A DNA stretch of 64,000 nt from an uncultured Actinomycetes bacterium. Its GTDB lineage: Bacteria; Actinomycetota; Acidimicrobiia; Acidimicrobiales; Acidimicrobilacustridaceae. A program made the translations under genes and the position numbers. Under the pieces are notes generated by a model. That model was given only the letters and a program-made list of their open reading frames with translations. It ran no database searches and was not told the DNA's origin. Below, piece after piece: positions 26,109 to 35,844 of the stretch. The stretch spans positions 44,103-108,102 of the forward strand of contig CALEHQ010000019.1 of NCBI GenBank assembly GCA_937876315.1, written 5' to 3'. The first letter of the stretch is position 1. The number at the start of each line of letters is the position of its first letter.

Positions 26109-27164
26109 ATGTCCGATCCGTCGTTCCCTTCCTCCCCAACCCCGAAACCCGCCGACACAACCGCTGCCTCATCGGCCGATGCGGCGCTCCTCGAGGCGGC
26201 ACTAATGGAGATGAAGAAGGTCATCGTCGGCCAAGACCGTGCCATCGAGCGACTCTTCGTCGGCCTTCTCGCTCGCGGCCATGTGCTGCTCGAAGGTGTA
26301 CCCGGTCTCGCCAAAACCCTTGCTGTGGAAACGCTCGCCACGGTGATCGGCGGCAATTACAACCGCCTGCAGTTCACTCCCGACCTTCTCCCCGCCGATC
26401 TCATCGGCACTCGAATCTTCCGTGCATCGAAGGAGACCTTCGATATCGAGTGGGGTCCAGTCTTTGCCAACATCGTTCTGGCTGATGAAATCAATCGAGC
26501 TCCAGCCAAGGTGCAGTCCGCTCTCCTCGAAGTGATGGCCGAGCATCAGGTGTCCATTGCTGGCACCACGAAAAAGGTTCCCGAGCCGTTCTTGGTGCTC
26601 GCCACCCAGAACCCAATCGAGAGCGAAGGCGTGTACCCACTCCCCGAGGCCCAGCGAGACCGTTTTCTCATGAAGGTTGTCGTCGGTTATCCGACCGCAG
26701 CTGAAGAAGCCCAAATCGTTGCTCGCATGGCGGTCGGTGCACCAAAGGCCCAGCAAGTACTCAGCCTCGAACAACTCGTCGAACTGCAGACATCCTGCGA
26801 TGCGGTGCACGTTGCACCCGCGGTTGCCGATTACGCCGTTCGCCTCGTTCTCGCCACTCGTGAACCTGCGGCCTATGGACTCCCTGAACTCGCTGAACTC
26901 ATCTCATGGGGCGGGAGCCCAAGAGCTTCGCTTGGCCTTGTCGCTGGCGGTCGTGCGCTCGCTCTCATGCGCGGACGTTCCTATGTTCTGCCGCAAGACA
27001 TCTTCGATATCGCACCCGATGTGTTGCGTCACCGCGTTGTGCCGTCCTACGAAGCGCTTGCGCAGGGACTCTCCGTTGAACAGATCCTCGCCCGCCTCTT
27101 GTCCACCGTGCATGCACCCGTCATTGCTCCGTCGCAGAACCCGACCGCAGTTACCGGCCGTTGA
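26109..27164 (+). CDS. MoxR-type AAA+ ATPase
   Basis: A 351-residue AAA+ ATPase of the MoxR family: Walker A in LLEGVPGLAKTLAV, Walker B ADEINR, sensor ATQNPIESEG, and a C-terminal lid domain. MoxR proteins act as chaperones that activate VWA-domain partners. The ATG at 26109 is chosen for AGGAG seven to eight bases upstream and family length; the frame is open further left but unconserved. The next two genes (DUF58 and VWA) overlap it in series. Confidence 0.93.
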   Translation: MSDPSFPSSPTPKPADTTAASSADAALLEAALMEMKKVIVGQDRAIERLFVGLLARGHVLLEGVPGLAKTLAVETLATVIGGNYNRLQFTPDLLPADLIGTRIFRASKETFDIEWGPVFANIVLADEINRAPAKVQSALLEVMAEHQVSIAGTTKKVPEPFLVLATQNPIESEGVYPLPEAQRDRFLMKVVVGYPTAAEEAQIVARMAVGAPKAQQVLSLEQLVELQTSCDAVHVAPAVADYAVRLVLATREPAAYGLPELAELISWGGSPRASLGLVAGGRALALMRGRSYVLPQDIFDIAPDVLRHRVVPSYEALAQGLSVEQILARLLSTVHAPVIAPSQNPTAVTGR

Positions 27165-28162
27165 GCGCCAAAAAAACCGCGGCCCCCTCAATAGATGGAA
27201 CCCCCGCCGCGGAGATACTTCGCCGCCTTGAAATCAGTGTGACTCGTCGACTCGACGGACTCCTCCAAGGCGACCATCGTGGGCTGACGCCGGGGCACGG
27301 TTCCGAACCCGGAGAAATTCGCGCCTACCAACCAGGCGACGACGTTCGCCGGATCGATTGGAACGTGACCGCACGGCTCGGTGAGACTCACGTTCGCGAC
27401 AGCGTTGCTGATCGCGAACTTGAGACATGGATCCTTGTCGATGCATCTGCATCACTCGCGTTCGGCACGGCAACCTGTGAAAAGCGTGATCTCGCTCTTG
27501 CCGGGGTTGCGGCTACTGGTTTTCTCACGGCGCGGACTGGCAACCGAATCGGCGCAATGACGATCGGCCCCAACGGCGCATCACCCCCCATTCCGGCACG
27601 ATCAGGGCGCGTACACATGCAGGCGCTCCTCCGCCAGGTACTCACTGCGCTCGACGATCCCCAGCCTGGCCGCACCGATCTCACTGTTGGCCTGCAACGC
27701 ATCGCTGGCACGGCCAAGCGACGCGGACTCATTGTTGTGATCTCCGACTTCCTCGACCCGGGCCCGTGGGACGCAGCGCTTCGCACCTTGGCCCTGCGAC
27801 ACGACGTCTTATGTATCGAGGTTGTTGATCCCGTCGAACTGGAGCTTCCCAACGTCGGAATGCTGTTGCTCCACGACGCCGTCACCGGTCGCGAAATCGA
27901 AGTGCCCACAGGTAACGCAAAGTTTCGTGAGCGCTACGCCCATGCGGCCGCCAATCAGCGGGCCACAATCGCAGTTCGTATCCGTGCAACGAGTGCTGAT
28001 CATTTAGTGCTTCGAACTGACCGCGACTGGTTGCTTGACCTCGCCCGATTCGTTTCTCGTCGACGCGACCGCATTGATTCACTTTCCCGCTCTGCTGCAC
28101 ATGGATCTGGGAATGTAGGAGCAATTGCGGGAGCGACCATGACCACTGGAGTCACCCGATGA
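27161..28162 (+). CDS. DUF58 domain protein
   Basis: A 333-residue soluble DUF58 protein with the defining motif GDDVRRIDWNVTARLG (about residues 65-80) inside a VWA-like fold. It works with MoxR in a poorly understood membrane-protein or envelope assembly system. Initiation is at TTG, sharing TTGA with the MoxR stop; no better start exists without losing conserved residues. Its stop overlaps the VWA gene as ATGA. Confidence 0.9.
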   Translation: MSAKKTAAPSIDGTPAAEILRRLEISVTRRLDGLLQGDHRGLTPGHGSEPGEIRAYQPGDDVRRIDWNVTARLGETHVRDSVADRELETWILVDASASLAFGTATCEKRDLALAGVAATGFLTARTGNRIGAMTIGPNGASPPIPARSGRVHMQALLRQVLTALDDPQPGRTDLTVGLQRIAGTAKRRGLIVVISDFLDPGPWDAALRTLALRHDVLCIEVVDPVELELPNVGMLLLHDAVTGREIEVPTGNAKFRERYAHAAANQRATIAVRIRATSADHLVLRTDRDWLLDLARFVSRRRDRIDSLSRSAAHGSGNVGAIAGATMTTGVTR

Positions 28163-29118
28163 TGGGTATTTCATTTCTCAGCCCATGGCGATTGCTTCTG
28201 CTTTTCGTCGTCGTTGCCCTCGGCATCACCTATGCCTTGTTCCAAAAGCGCCGCTCGAAATACGCAGTGCGATTTACCAACCTCGAACTACTCGAGTCCA
28301 TTGCGCCGAATCGCCCCGGCTGGCGACGCCACATCGCCGCAGCAGTGCAACTTGTTGCGCTCTCTGCGTTGGTGTTGGCCTTCGCTCAACCCGTGCACGA
28401 CGTGAAGGTTCCTCGCGAACGAGCAACGGTAATGCTCGCGCTCGACGTATCGCTCTCGATGGAAGCGACCGACGTGAAGCCTGACCGCATCGAGGCAGCA
28501 AAGGCAGCAGCAATCGCGTTCCTTGATGATGTTCCCGCTCAGTTCAACGTTGGGCTCGTGACCTTTGCCGGAAGCGCAAAGATTCGCGTTGCCCCCACTA
28601 CCGATCGTCAGCAAGTTGCGAACGCTATTCAAAACGCTCAACTCGCTGATGGAACAGCAATAGGCGATGCAATCGATGCCAGCCTTGATGCGCTCGGAGA
28701 CGTTCCGCCCGCCCCCGATGGCGCAGCGGTTCCCGCAGCAATCGTGCTGCTATCCGATGGCACGACAACGATGGGGACGCCGAACATCGCTGCCACCCAA
28801 CGTGCAGTCGATGAAGGTGTCCCCGTTTCAACGATCGCTTTTGGCACGCCGACCGGAACTGTCACGCTGCCCAGCGGCCAGATTGTCAGTGTGCCTGTCG
28901 ATGCACCCTCGCTTGAGGCGATCGCAAAGCAGTCTGGCGGCAACTTTTACGAGGCATCTACCCAGAACCAGTTGACTGACGTCTATTCGAAGATCGGATC
29001 CTCCATTGGATATGACGAGGTGGAGTCATCGCTCACGCAGTGGTTCGTTGCAGCCTCGTTCCTCACGCTCGTTCTGGCATCAGGTCTCGCTCTGGCCTGG
29101 TCGAACCGACTGCCGTAG
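28159..29118 (+). CDS. VWA-domain membrane protein (BatA-like)
   Basis: A 319-residue protein with two N-terminal hydrophobic segments (about 10-27 and 55-75), a von Willebrand factor A domain and a C-terminal transmembrane helix (about 295-315). MIDAS residues are visible in LDVSLSMEATD and LLSDGTT. The MoxR-DUF58-BatA-like trio is one translationally coupled operon, divergent from a two-component system, which fits an envelope-maintenance role. The adjacency-based role is inference. Confidence 0.92.
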   Translation: MMGISFLSPWRLLLLFVVVALGITYALFQKRRSKYAVRFTNLELLESIAPNRPGWRRHIAAAVQLVALSALVLAFAQPVHDVKVPRERATVMLALDVSLSMEATDVKPDRIEAAKAAAIAFLDDVPAQFNVGLVTFAGSAKIRVAPTTDRQQVANAIQNAQLADGTAIGDAIDASLDALGDVPPAPDGAAVPAAIVLLSDGTTTMGTPNIAATQRAVDEGVPVSTIAFGTPTGTVTLPSGQIVSVPVDAPSLEAIAKQSGGNFYEASTQNQLTDVYSKIGSSIGYDEVESSLTQWFVAASFLTLVLASGLALAWSNRLP

Positions 29119-29141
29119 CACTTGCGGTGCAAAACGAACGG

Positions 29142-29155
29142 CGAGTTAAAACTCG
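29142..29155. terminator. Short hairpin between VWA gene and smc
   Basis: CGAGTTAAAACTCG is a 6-bp inverted repeat directly after the smc stop, in the 37-base convergent gap. On the minus strand it is followed by GTTCGTTTTG. It may act as a weak bidirectional terminator. Confidence 0.35.
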
Positions 29156-32100
29156 TTACGAGGACACCTTTTCGCTAACGACTCGTGACGAACCACCTGG
29201 TTGCATCGATACGCCATAAAGGCAGTCAGCGGCTTCCATCGTGCGCTTTTGATGGCTCACGATGACGAGCTGTGCATCGTTACGGAATTCCGCAACGAGA
29301 CCAAGAAACCGGCTGAGATTTATATCGTCGAGGGCGGCCTCGACTTCGTCCATCACGTAGAACGGTGATGGACGGCTGCGGAAGACTGCAAACAAGTAGG
29401 CCAAGGCTGTGAGCGAACGCTCTCCACCAGAGAGCAATGAAAGCTTTCGAACGTTTTTGCCGGAAGGCTTTGCCTCGACCTCGATGCCGGTTAGCAGCAA
29501 GTTGTCGGGTTCGGTGAGCTTCAGTCGACCCTCGCCGCCTGGGAACAGAGTCTGGAACAGCGCTTCGAAGTTGGCAGCGACATCGGCGAATGCAGCAGCA
29601 AACACGCTAACGATTTCACCATCGATTGCACGAATCACCTTGGCGAGTTCACGACGACTTTCCTTAACATCATCGAGTTGCTGCTCAAGGAACGTGTGAC
29701 GTTCCTGCAGGGCATCGAATTCTTCGAGCGCCAACGGATTGATTGGACCCATGAGGCGGAGGTCGCGTTCAAGCTCGCGGGCTCGGCCGGCAGCGGTCGC
29801 ACCTTCGGCGAGTTCGGGACATTCGCTGGCAATTGCGACATCGGGTTCGCAGTCGAGGTCGCGTCGAAGCGCTTCAACCGCTGCCTCGATACGCATTTCG
29901 ATTTCAGCGTGATCAATTTCGGCGCGCTGCAGACGTTCGCGTACCTCGCTGAGACCGCGTTCCTGATCGGCGCGCTGACGACGAAGGCCATCGAGTCGAC
30001 CAGCGACACCGCGAGCAGCCTCGGACTGTTGACGACGACGCTCCCGGAAATCACTAAGGCGACCCTCAATAAGGGCTGAGCGATCCTGGACGAGCGCCGA
30101 CAAACGATCGAGTGCAGTTTGAGCACGATCGAGTTCAAGGCGGCGAGCTTCGGCAGCCTCGCGTTCTGCAGCGGCACCGTCGAGTCGAGTTTCAACCTCG
30201 GCCAGTCGGCCGGTGAGGAACTGGCGTCGCTCGACCACCGCAACGCTTCGAACTTCGAGATCACTGCGCCGAGAACCAACTTCCGCTGCCTGCTCCTCGA
30301 GCCGAGCACGAGATTCAGCCATGCGTCGGGCCGACGCAGCGAGTTCATTGTCGGCGGCTTCGAGATCGGGAAGCATCCCCTCGAGTTCGGAGATACGCGC
30401 ATCTTCACGAGTCACTCGGTCTGTAAGTTCGCCAAGGTGATCACGAAGTGCTTCGGCTTCAGTGGCCGCATCGCGACGGTCGGTTTCGGCTCGCTGCAAA
30501 CGGTCTCCTGCTGCAGTGAGTCGTGAATCGTTTACGTCAAGATCGCGAGCAAGACCAGCTTCAACGCTTGCGGCTTCGGCCAGTTCAGCTCGTACCGCCT
30601 CGAGAACCGCCGCTGCTTCTGCGGCGACAAGAACAGCTTCCTCTGCACGGCGAGTCGCTTCGTCAAGCGCGGCACCAGTTGCACCAGCACCCGATGAGCC
30701 GACGCGCCAACCGCTCACGCCAAATCGATCGCCACTGCTGGTGACAATAATGGCGTCGGGGTGAGCAAGCGATGCATCAACCGCCTGCACCCAGCCGCCA
30801 TCGATAACAACTGCAGCACCGATGAGCGCATCAAGAAGTGGTTCGACATCGGGACGACGAGCTCGGACGTGTCCGCGCAATGGTGCACCAACGGGCGGAG
30901 CGGAGCGGGTAGAGCGACCCGCACCCAGAGCAAGCACGGCGCCGCTGAGCGATTCCGCGCTGAGCGCTTCAAGGGCACGGCGACCAGCATCGACCCCATC
31001 AACAACAACCGCAGCCAATGCTTCGCCGACGGCAGCTTCGAAAGCTGCTTCCCAGCCCGCATCAATTTCAACCAGATCGAGAACCGTGCCGAGGACTCCG
31101 TCGATACCGGCAAGACGTTCGGTACCCGCACGAGAACGAGCTTCGTCGAGGGCCAGAGCAAGCGCTTCGACTCGAGCTCGCCACGCATGCTGCTCGCTTT
31201 CGGCTGCACGGTGCACCGATTCCGCCGCTTCAACCGCGGATTGTGCTTGCGAACGACGCGCTTCGGCCAATTCCATGGCTTCGACCAACGGGAGTTCAGC
31301 CGATTCCAATTCGATGAGTTGCGCCCGAAGTAACTCAGTTTCAGAAAGAAGCGTTGCAGCTTTTTCAGCCAGCGCGGTTACACGGGTTCCGATGCGATCG
31401 CGTTCCTCGCGCGCACGTCCCGATGCGGTGCGAAGTGCTGCGAGTTCCCCACGAACCTCGGCGGCAGCGCCTGTGGGAGCCGGCACACCGCTCGCCCACT
31501 GCTCTTCAAAGGCCAACCGTTCGGCCATCAGAAGTTTTTCGGCCTCGACTAATTCGGCAGCAAGAGGCTCGAACTTCTCTGATTCCGCTTTGACCTCGGC
31601 CAGTTCAGCCGACAGTCGTGCTGCTTCAGCTTCGAGTGAAGCAACAACACCCTGATCGATCGACGCGCCACGAAGGCGATCAACACCGCGTCGACGTTCA
31701 GTGAGCACTGCGGATAGCCCGCGAGCTTGCTGGAACAACGACTCGTACGATGCGAGACCATCACCCAAATCGTCGCCACCCATTGCGGTGAGTTCGACCT
31801 CAACCGACATAATTTGCGTATCGAGTTCGGCGAGTGAACGACGAAGGCGCTCTTCTTCGGCAGAAAGCTCAGCCCGTCCGCGCATTCCGTTCTCAAGTCG
31901 GGTACGCAAGCCTGCAAGCTCGCGACCAGCAATAAAGATGCGTAATGCCGTGAGTTCAGAAACAACACCGGCGTGGCGACGAGCGGCATCGGCTTGGCGT
32001 TCAAGTGGACGCAACTGACGGCGCACTTCGCGAAGCAGGTCCTGCATGCGAGTGAGGTTGCCTTCGGTTGCGGTCAGGCGGCGTTCAGACTTTTCTTTGC

Positions 32101-32617
32101 GGCGGCGATATTTCAGGATGCCGGCTGCTTCTTCGATGATTGCACGGCGTTCTTCAGGACGAGCGTTGAGCACCGCATCGATCTGGCCCTGCGAAATAAT
32201 GACATGTTGCTGGCGACCAACACCGCTGTCGGAAAGCAGATCTTGAATGTCGAGAAGACGACACGGGACGCCATTGAGCGCGTATTCGCTGTCGCCTGAG
32301 CGGAACAACGTACGAGTGATGGTCACCTCGTTGAATTCGATGGGAAGCATTCCCGAGGTGTTGTCGATGGTGAGGCTGACTTCGGCGCGACCGAGCGCTG
32401 ATCGCTTTGTGGTGCCGGCAAAAATGACGTCGTCCATCTTCTGCGAACGCACTGCGGAAGGCGCCTGGGCACCAAGCACCCAACCGATCGCGTCGACCAC
32501 ATTGGACTTGCCCGAACCGTTGGGGCCCACCACAACGGTGACACCTGGTTCGAGATCGAGAGCTGTCGTATCGGCGAAGGACTTAAAGCCCTTCATCGTG
32601 AGTCGTTTCAGATACAT
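29156..32617 (-). CDS. smc: Chromosome partition protein SMC
   Basis: SMC ATPase (1153 aa) that extrudes and organises DNA loops with ScpAB. Walker A GPNGSGKSNVVDA is at 31-43. Long coiled coils flank a hinge around 510-650, and the C-terminal signature LSGGERSLTALAYL with Walker B FYVMDEVEAALDD completes the head. Length is normal. The ATG overlaps the mutM stop by one base (TGATG). It ends the rsmD-to-smc operon. Confidence 0.97.
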   Translation of the reverse strand: MYLKRLTMKGFKSFADTTALDLEPGVTVVVGPNGSGKSNVVDAIGWVLGAQAPSAVRSQKMDDVIFAGTTKRSALGRAEVSLTIDNTSGMLPIEFNEVTITRTLFRSGDSEYALNGVPCRLLDIQDLLSDSGVGRQQHVIISQGQIDAVLNARPEERRAIIEEAAGILKYRRRKEKSERRLTATEGNLTRMQDLLREVRRQLRPLERQADAARRHAGVVSELTALRIFIAGRELAGLRTRLENGMRGRAELSAEEERLRRSLAELDTQIMSVEVELTAMGGDDLGDGLASYESLFQQARGLSAVLTERRRGVDRLRGASIDQGVVASLEAEAARLSAELAEVKAESEKFEPLAAELVEAEKLLMAERLAFEEQWASGVPAPTGAAAEVRGELAALRTASGRAREERDRIGTRVTALAEKAATLLSETELLRAQLIELESAELPLVEAMELAEARRSQAQSAVEAAESVHRAAESEQHAWRARVEALALALDEARSRAGTERLAGIDGVLGTVLDLVEIDAGWEAAFEAAVGEALAAVVVDGVDAGRRALEALSAESLSGAVLALGAGRSTRSAPPVGAPLRGHVRARRPDVEPLLDALIGAAVVIDGGWVQAVDASLAHPDAIIVTSSGDRFGVSGWRVGSSGAGATGAALDEATRRAEEAVLVAAEAAAVLEAVRAELAEAASVEAGLARDLDVNDSRLTAAGDRLQRAETDRRDAATEAEALRDHLGELTDRVTREDARISELEGMLPDLEAADNELAASARRMAESRARLEEQAAEVGSRRSDLEVRSVAVVERRQFLTGRLAEVETRLDGAAAEREAAEARRLELDRAQTALDRLSALVQDRSALIEGRLSDFRERRRQQSEAARGVAGRLDGLRRQRADQERGLSEVRERLQRAEIDHAEIEMRIEAAVEALRRDLDCEPDVAIASECPELAEGATAAGRARELERDLRLMGPINPLALEEFDALQERHTFLEQQLDDVKESRRELAKVIRAIDGEIVSVFAAAFADVAANFEALFQTLFPGGEGRLKLTEPDNLLLTGIEVEAKPSGKNVRKLSLLSGGERSLTALAYLFAVFRSRPSPFYVMDEVEAALDDINLSRFLGLVAEFRNDAQLVIVSHQKRTMEAADCLYGVSMQPGGSSRVVSEKVSS

Positions 32618-33453
32618 CAGACCTGACAGACCTCGCAGTAGAAGGTGGACCGACTGGCAACCTTGGTCTTCACGATGTTGTTACGACGACAACGACGACA
32701 TGGCTGCTTTTCACGGTCGTACACCTGATGGTGGCTTTGGTAATCGCCGGCTTTACCGAAAAGATCGACGTACTGGCCGTCGCCCAACGTTGAGCCGTTG
32801 TACTTGATTGCTTCATGCAGAATCTCGACGAGCGAACGGTAGAGGCGACGAATTTCCTGGGTCGTGAGCGATCCTGTTTCGCGGTCGTAACGAAGACCGG
32901 AGTCGAAGAGGATTTCATCGGCGTAGATATTGCCGATACCAGCGATCATCGACTGATCGGTAAGGAACGCCTTCAGTGACTGACTCTTCGAACGAAGAAG
33001 ATGACCGAAGTCGACCCACGACATTGGGGTTTCCACTGGATCGACACCGAGGTTTGAAAGTTCGTCGATCTCGGAAGAGATTTCGTCGGGAGTGGCAAGG
33101 AACATCTCGCCGAATGTGCGCGGGTCGATGAAACGGAGTTGGCCGCCCTGCGTGAACGTGATGGTTACATGTGTGTGCTTTTCAACTTCGTCCTTCGGCG
33201 TTGCACGACGCAACTGACCCGACATGCGCAGGTGAACGATGAGCACCTGTCCATTGTCGAGCGGCATGAGGAGATACTTCCCCTTGCGCTGCGAACCAGT
33301 GATCTTGGCGCCGACAAGACCGGTGATGAAGTCTTCGGGGCTCTGTCGTTTGATCGACTTCTTCCCGGTGACGTCGACACTCTTCACCTTGCGTCCGACG
33401 ACCTCTTTTTCGAGTTCGCGACGGATGGTTTCTACTTCGGGCAATTCAGGCAT
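32617..33453 (-). CDS. mutM: Formamidopyrimidine-DNA glycosylase MutM (Fpg)
   Basis: A DNA glycosylase/AP lyase (278 aa) that removes 8-oxoguanine and FaPy lesions. After Met removal the N-terminus is PELPEVE, giving the catalytic proline and glutamate, so the ATG at 33453 must be the start although six codons upstream are open. A helix-two-turn-helix region (AFLTDQSMIAGIGNIYADE) and a C-terminal zinc finger (CRRC...CEVC) are intact. The start lies inside the rnc stop region (8-base overlap). Confidence 0.96.
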   Translation of the reverse strand: MPELPEVETIRRELEKEVVGRKVKSVDVTGKKSIKRQSPEDFITGLVGAKITGSQRKGKYLLMPLDNGQVLIVHLRMSGQLRRATPKDEVEKHTHVTITFTQGGQLRFIDPRTFGEMFLATPDEISSEIDELSNLGVDPVETPMSWVDFGHLLRSKSQSLKAFLTDQSMIAGIGNIYADEILFDSGLRYDRETGSLTTQEIRRLYRSLVEILHEAIKYNGSTLGDGQYVDLFGKAGDYQSHHQVYDREKQPCRRCRRNNIVKTKVASRSTFYCEVCQV

Positions 33454-34171
33454 TGTGCTGCCCACTCTCATGGTTGGGAACGGTCACCGTGGACAGGTGG
33501 TCGAGCGCGGCGTGCGCTGCGGCCTGTTCGGCGCCTTTCTTTGAGCGACCTTCGCCTTCGCCGATGACGTTGCCATCGACTGATACGCGTGCGAAGAATC
33601 GCTTCTCGTGATCGGGGCCCTCGGCCCTGAGTTCATAGACCGGCGCCGTCGAAAAACGTTGCGCTGTGAGTTCTTGAAGTTGTGACTTGAAGTCGCCATC
33701 ACCGGGTTCTTCGGCTGCTGCAGCGATGGGTGCCTCGAAGAGCCCGAGAACAAGTTCGCGTGCGGCATCGATACCGCCATCGACAAACACGGCTCCGATG
33801 ATGGCTTCCATCGCGTCGGACAGGATCGAGGCCTTCGACCGTCCACCACTGGCGTCTTCGCCCTTACCCAAACGGAGAGCGGGACCAACACCAAGATCAG
33901 CAGCCACCTTGGCCAACGTTGGTTCGCTTACGACTGCCGACCGGACCTTGGCCAGCAGACCCTCGGGCATTTCCGGATGCGAAGTGAAGAGGTGATCAGT
34001 GACGATCACACCCAGCACCGCATCGCCGAGAAATTCAAGCCGTTCATTCGAGGCGGTGTGGCCTGTTTCGGCACACCACGACCGATGCGTAAGCGCGAGG
34101 AGGAGAGGCCCGGGCTCGGAGAACCCGTAACCCAAGCGATCAACCAGCGCGGTGACGGCGTCGGAGCTCAG
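33446..34171 (-). CDS. rnc: Ribonuclease III
   Basis: A double-strand-specific endoribonuclease (about 241 aa) for rRNA and mRNA processing. The signature NERLEFLGDAVLGV and DAMEAIIGAVFVDGG carry the metal-binding acids, and a dsRBD (KSQLQELTAQ ... KKGAEQAAAHAAL) follows. The start is unusual. No ATG, GTG or TTG lies between the acpP stop and the conserved region; a CTG at 34171, 4 bases after that stop, gives normal length. The alternative is a TTG at 34135, which trims the first helix. In-frame ATGs exist only deep inside acpP. Confidence 0.92.
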   Translation of the reverse strand: MSSDAVTALVDRLGYGFSEPGPLLLALTHRSWCAETGHTASNERLEFLGDAVLGVIVTDHLFTSHPEMPEGLLAKVRSAVVSEPTLAKVAADLGVGPALRLGKGEDASGGRSKASILSDAMEAIIGAVFVDGGIDAARELVLGLFEAPIAAAAEEPGDGDFKSQLQELTAQRFSTAPVYELRAEGPDHEKRFFARVSVDGNVIGEGEGRSKKGAEQAAAHAALDHLSTVTVPNHESGQHNA

Positions 34172-34175
34172 GACC

Positions 34176-34466
34176 TCAGCCCAGCTTTGCCATGACGTAG
34201 TCGACGGCGTCGCGGACGGTCTTGAGGTCGGCGAGATCTTCGTCTTCGATGCGGAAGCCAACACTGCGCTCGCCCAGTTCCTCTTCGAGGGCCTCGACCA
34301 ATTCAATGAGGGCCAGGCTGTCGGCATCGAGATCATCGGCGAAGGAATCGCCTTCGTTGATGGCGGTGGGCTCGGTCTCGAGGATGTCGGCCAACCGGTC
34401 ACGGACCAGATTCAGGACGAACTCTCGGTCGATAGGGCCTTGTTCGACATGGGTCTCAGCGGGCAC
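34176..34466 (-). CDS. acpP: Acyl carrier protein
   Basis: ACP (96 aa) carrying the phosphopantetheine attachment serine at residue 50 in DLDADSLALIELV. The N-terminal extension of about 12 residues and a longer acidic loop (LEEELGERSVGFRIEDEDL) differ from the 77-residue E. coli form. GTG start, with GAGGAG six bases upstream. It sits between plsX and rnc as in many bacteria, serving fatty-acid and phospholipid synthesis. Confidence 0.93.
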   Translation of the reverse strand: MPAETHVEQGPIDREFVLNLVRDRLADILETEPTAINEGDSFADDLDADSLALIELVEALEEELGERSVGFRIEDEDLADLKTVRDAVDYVMAKLG

Positions 34467-34577
34467 AACGGTCTCCTCGGACGGCGATGGAACGGGCCGA
34501 TCGTAGCGGGGTCAAACTTTGCCCGCTTGTGAAAACTGCTGCTCAACGCCCTGCTGAGACGGGACCGAACCTCGGGT

Positions 34578-35573
34578 TCAGTCCGCGAGGCGAACGGTGG
34601 CGGCGATATGACCAACTACATCGGCGTTCACCATGTCGGCGGCAACACGCACCGCGTTCACCATGGCCCGGTCCGAAGAAGAGCCGTGGCTGATGATGCA
34701 GACACCATCGACACCGAGAAGCATTGCGCCGCCAGTGTTCTCTGGATCGAGCGAGTCATACAGCGGCATGAGCGACGGCCATAGGGCAGCCGCCGCAGCA
34801 CGGGCTTCGTCAGATGATTCGAATGCGGCGAGAAGTGAGTTGATGATCGACTTCAACGATCCTTCGAGAGTCTTCAACGCGACATTGCCAGTGAAGCCAT
34901 CGGTCACCACGACATCGACGTCGTCGGTCATGATGTCGCGCCCCTCAACGTTTCCGATGAACTGAGCACCGGTCTCACCGATCCACGTTCCTTCAGCAAG
35001 CAACTTGTGAGTTTCTTTCACAAGCGGATTGCCCTTGGTGGGTTCTTCACCAATCGATAACAAACCAACGCGAGGCGACGCGATTCCGAAACGCTGTTTC
35101 GCGAACACTGCGCCCATCTGCGCGAACTGCACGAGCCAGTCGGCATTGCATTCAGAGTTTGCTCCGGCATCGAGAAGAACCGTTGGAGTGTCAGCGCCAG
35201 GAACAGGAATCGGCGTTGCAATTGCTGGCCTTTGGACGCCCTTAATGCGCCCCATACGCAACAACGCACTTGCCATTGTGGCGCCGGTGTTTCCGGCGCT
35301 CACCATTGCCGAAGCCTTGCCATCGCGAACGGCTTCTGCAGCGCGCACAAGCGATGAATCCTTCATTTTGCGAACGCTTGATCCTGGATCGGCGTCCATC
35401 GCAATAACTTCCGATGCTTCGATGACCTCAAGCCCACCGGTATCGCCAAGGTCTGCGGCACGCCCGACCAATACAACGGGAATACCAAGTTCATCGACGG
35501 CGCGACGCGCGCCAGCAACGATTGCGTCGGGAGCGTTGTCGCCCCCCATGGCATCGACAGCGATGGGAAGCAT
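34578..35573 (-). CDS. plsX: Phosphate acyltransferase PlsX
   Basis: PlsX (331 aa) converts acyl-ACP to acyl-phosphate for PlsY in phospholipid synthesis. The N-terminal LPIAVDAMGGDNAPDAIV is diagnostic and fixes the ATG at 35573. Later motifs such as GNTGATMASALLRMGRIKG, DAGANSEC and VTDGFTGNVALK match the family. It follows rpmF by 16 bases. A 111-base gap separates it from acpP. Confidence 0.96.
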   Translation of the reverse strand: MLPIAVDAMGGDNAPDAIVAGARRAVDELGIPVVLVGRAADLGDTGGLEVIEASEVIAMDADPGSSVRKMKDSSLVRAAEAVRDGKASAMVSAGNTGATMASALLRMGRIKGVQRPAIATPIPVPGADTPTVLLDAGANSECNADWLVQFAQMGAVFAKQRFGIASPRVGLLSIGEEPTKGNPLVKETHKLLAEGTWIGETGAQFIGNVEGRDIMTDDVDVVVTDGFTGNVALKTLEGSLKSIINSLLAAFESSDEARAAAAALWPSLMPLYDSLDPENTGGAMLLGVDGVCIISHGSSSDRAMVNAVRVAADMVNADVVGHIAATVRLAD

Positions 35574-35589
35574 GAGTGCCCTTTCGGGA

Positions 35590-35769
35590 TCAGTCGACGT
35601 CGAGAGCCTGGCGGCCGTTGTACCAACCGCAGTTGCCACACACAACGTGCGGACGCTTCACGGCGCCACAACGTGGACAGGTGCTTCGAGCCGGAGTGGC
35701 GATACGCCAAGCTGAGGCACGACGGCTGCGGCTCTTGGACTTCGAGGTCTTCTTCTTGGGTACGGCCAT
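35590..35769 (-). CDS. rpmF: 50S ribosomal protein L32
   Basis: L32 (59 aa): AVPKKKTSKSKSRSRRASAW followed by a CPRC...CGNC zinc ribbon, so this is the zinc-containing (C+) form. The ATG at 35769 matches the family start and follows CAGGAA. Its 75-base leader holds a CCGGGG/CCCCGG hairpin (35815-35830) that may influence expression. Confidence 0.95.
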   Translation of the reverse strand: MAVPKKKTSKSKSRSRRASAWRIATPARSTCPRCGAVKRPHVVCGNCGWYNGRQALDVD

Positions 35770-35844
35770 GGTCGTTCCTGATTCGGGGGGCGGCACACTG
35801 AGCCGCTCGCGGGACCGGGGGGTGCCCCGGGCAGACGGGGAACT

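Noticed and set aside
30822..31655. Plus-strand open frame of 277 codons inside smc
   Set aside because: Antisense to the hinge and coiled coil of smc. Its Ser/Arg/Ala-only composition mirrors coiled-coil codons.
34172..34402. RNase III reading frame continuing inside acpP
   Set aside because: The added residues are Ser/Pro/Thr-rich shadow sequence of acpP and not part of the family.
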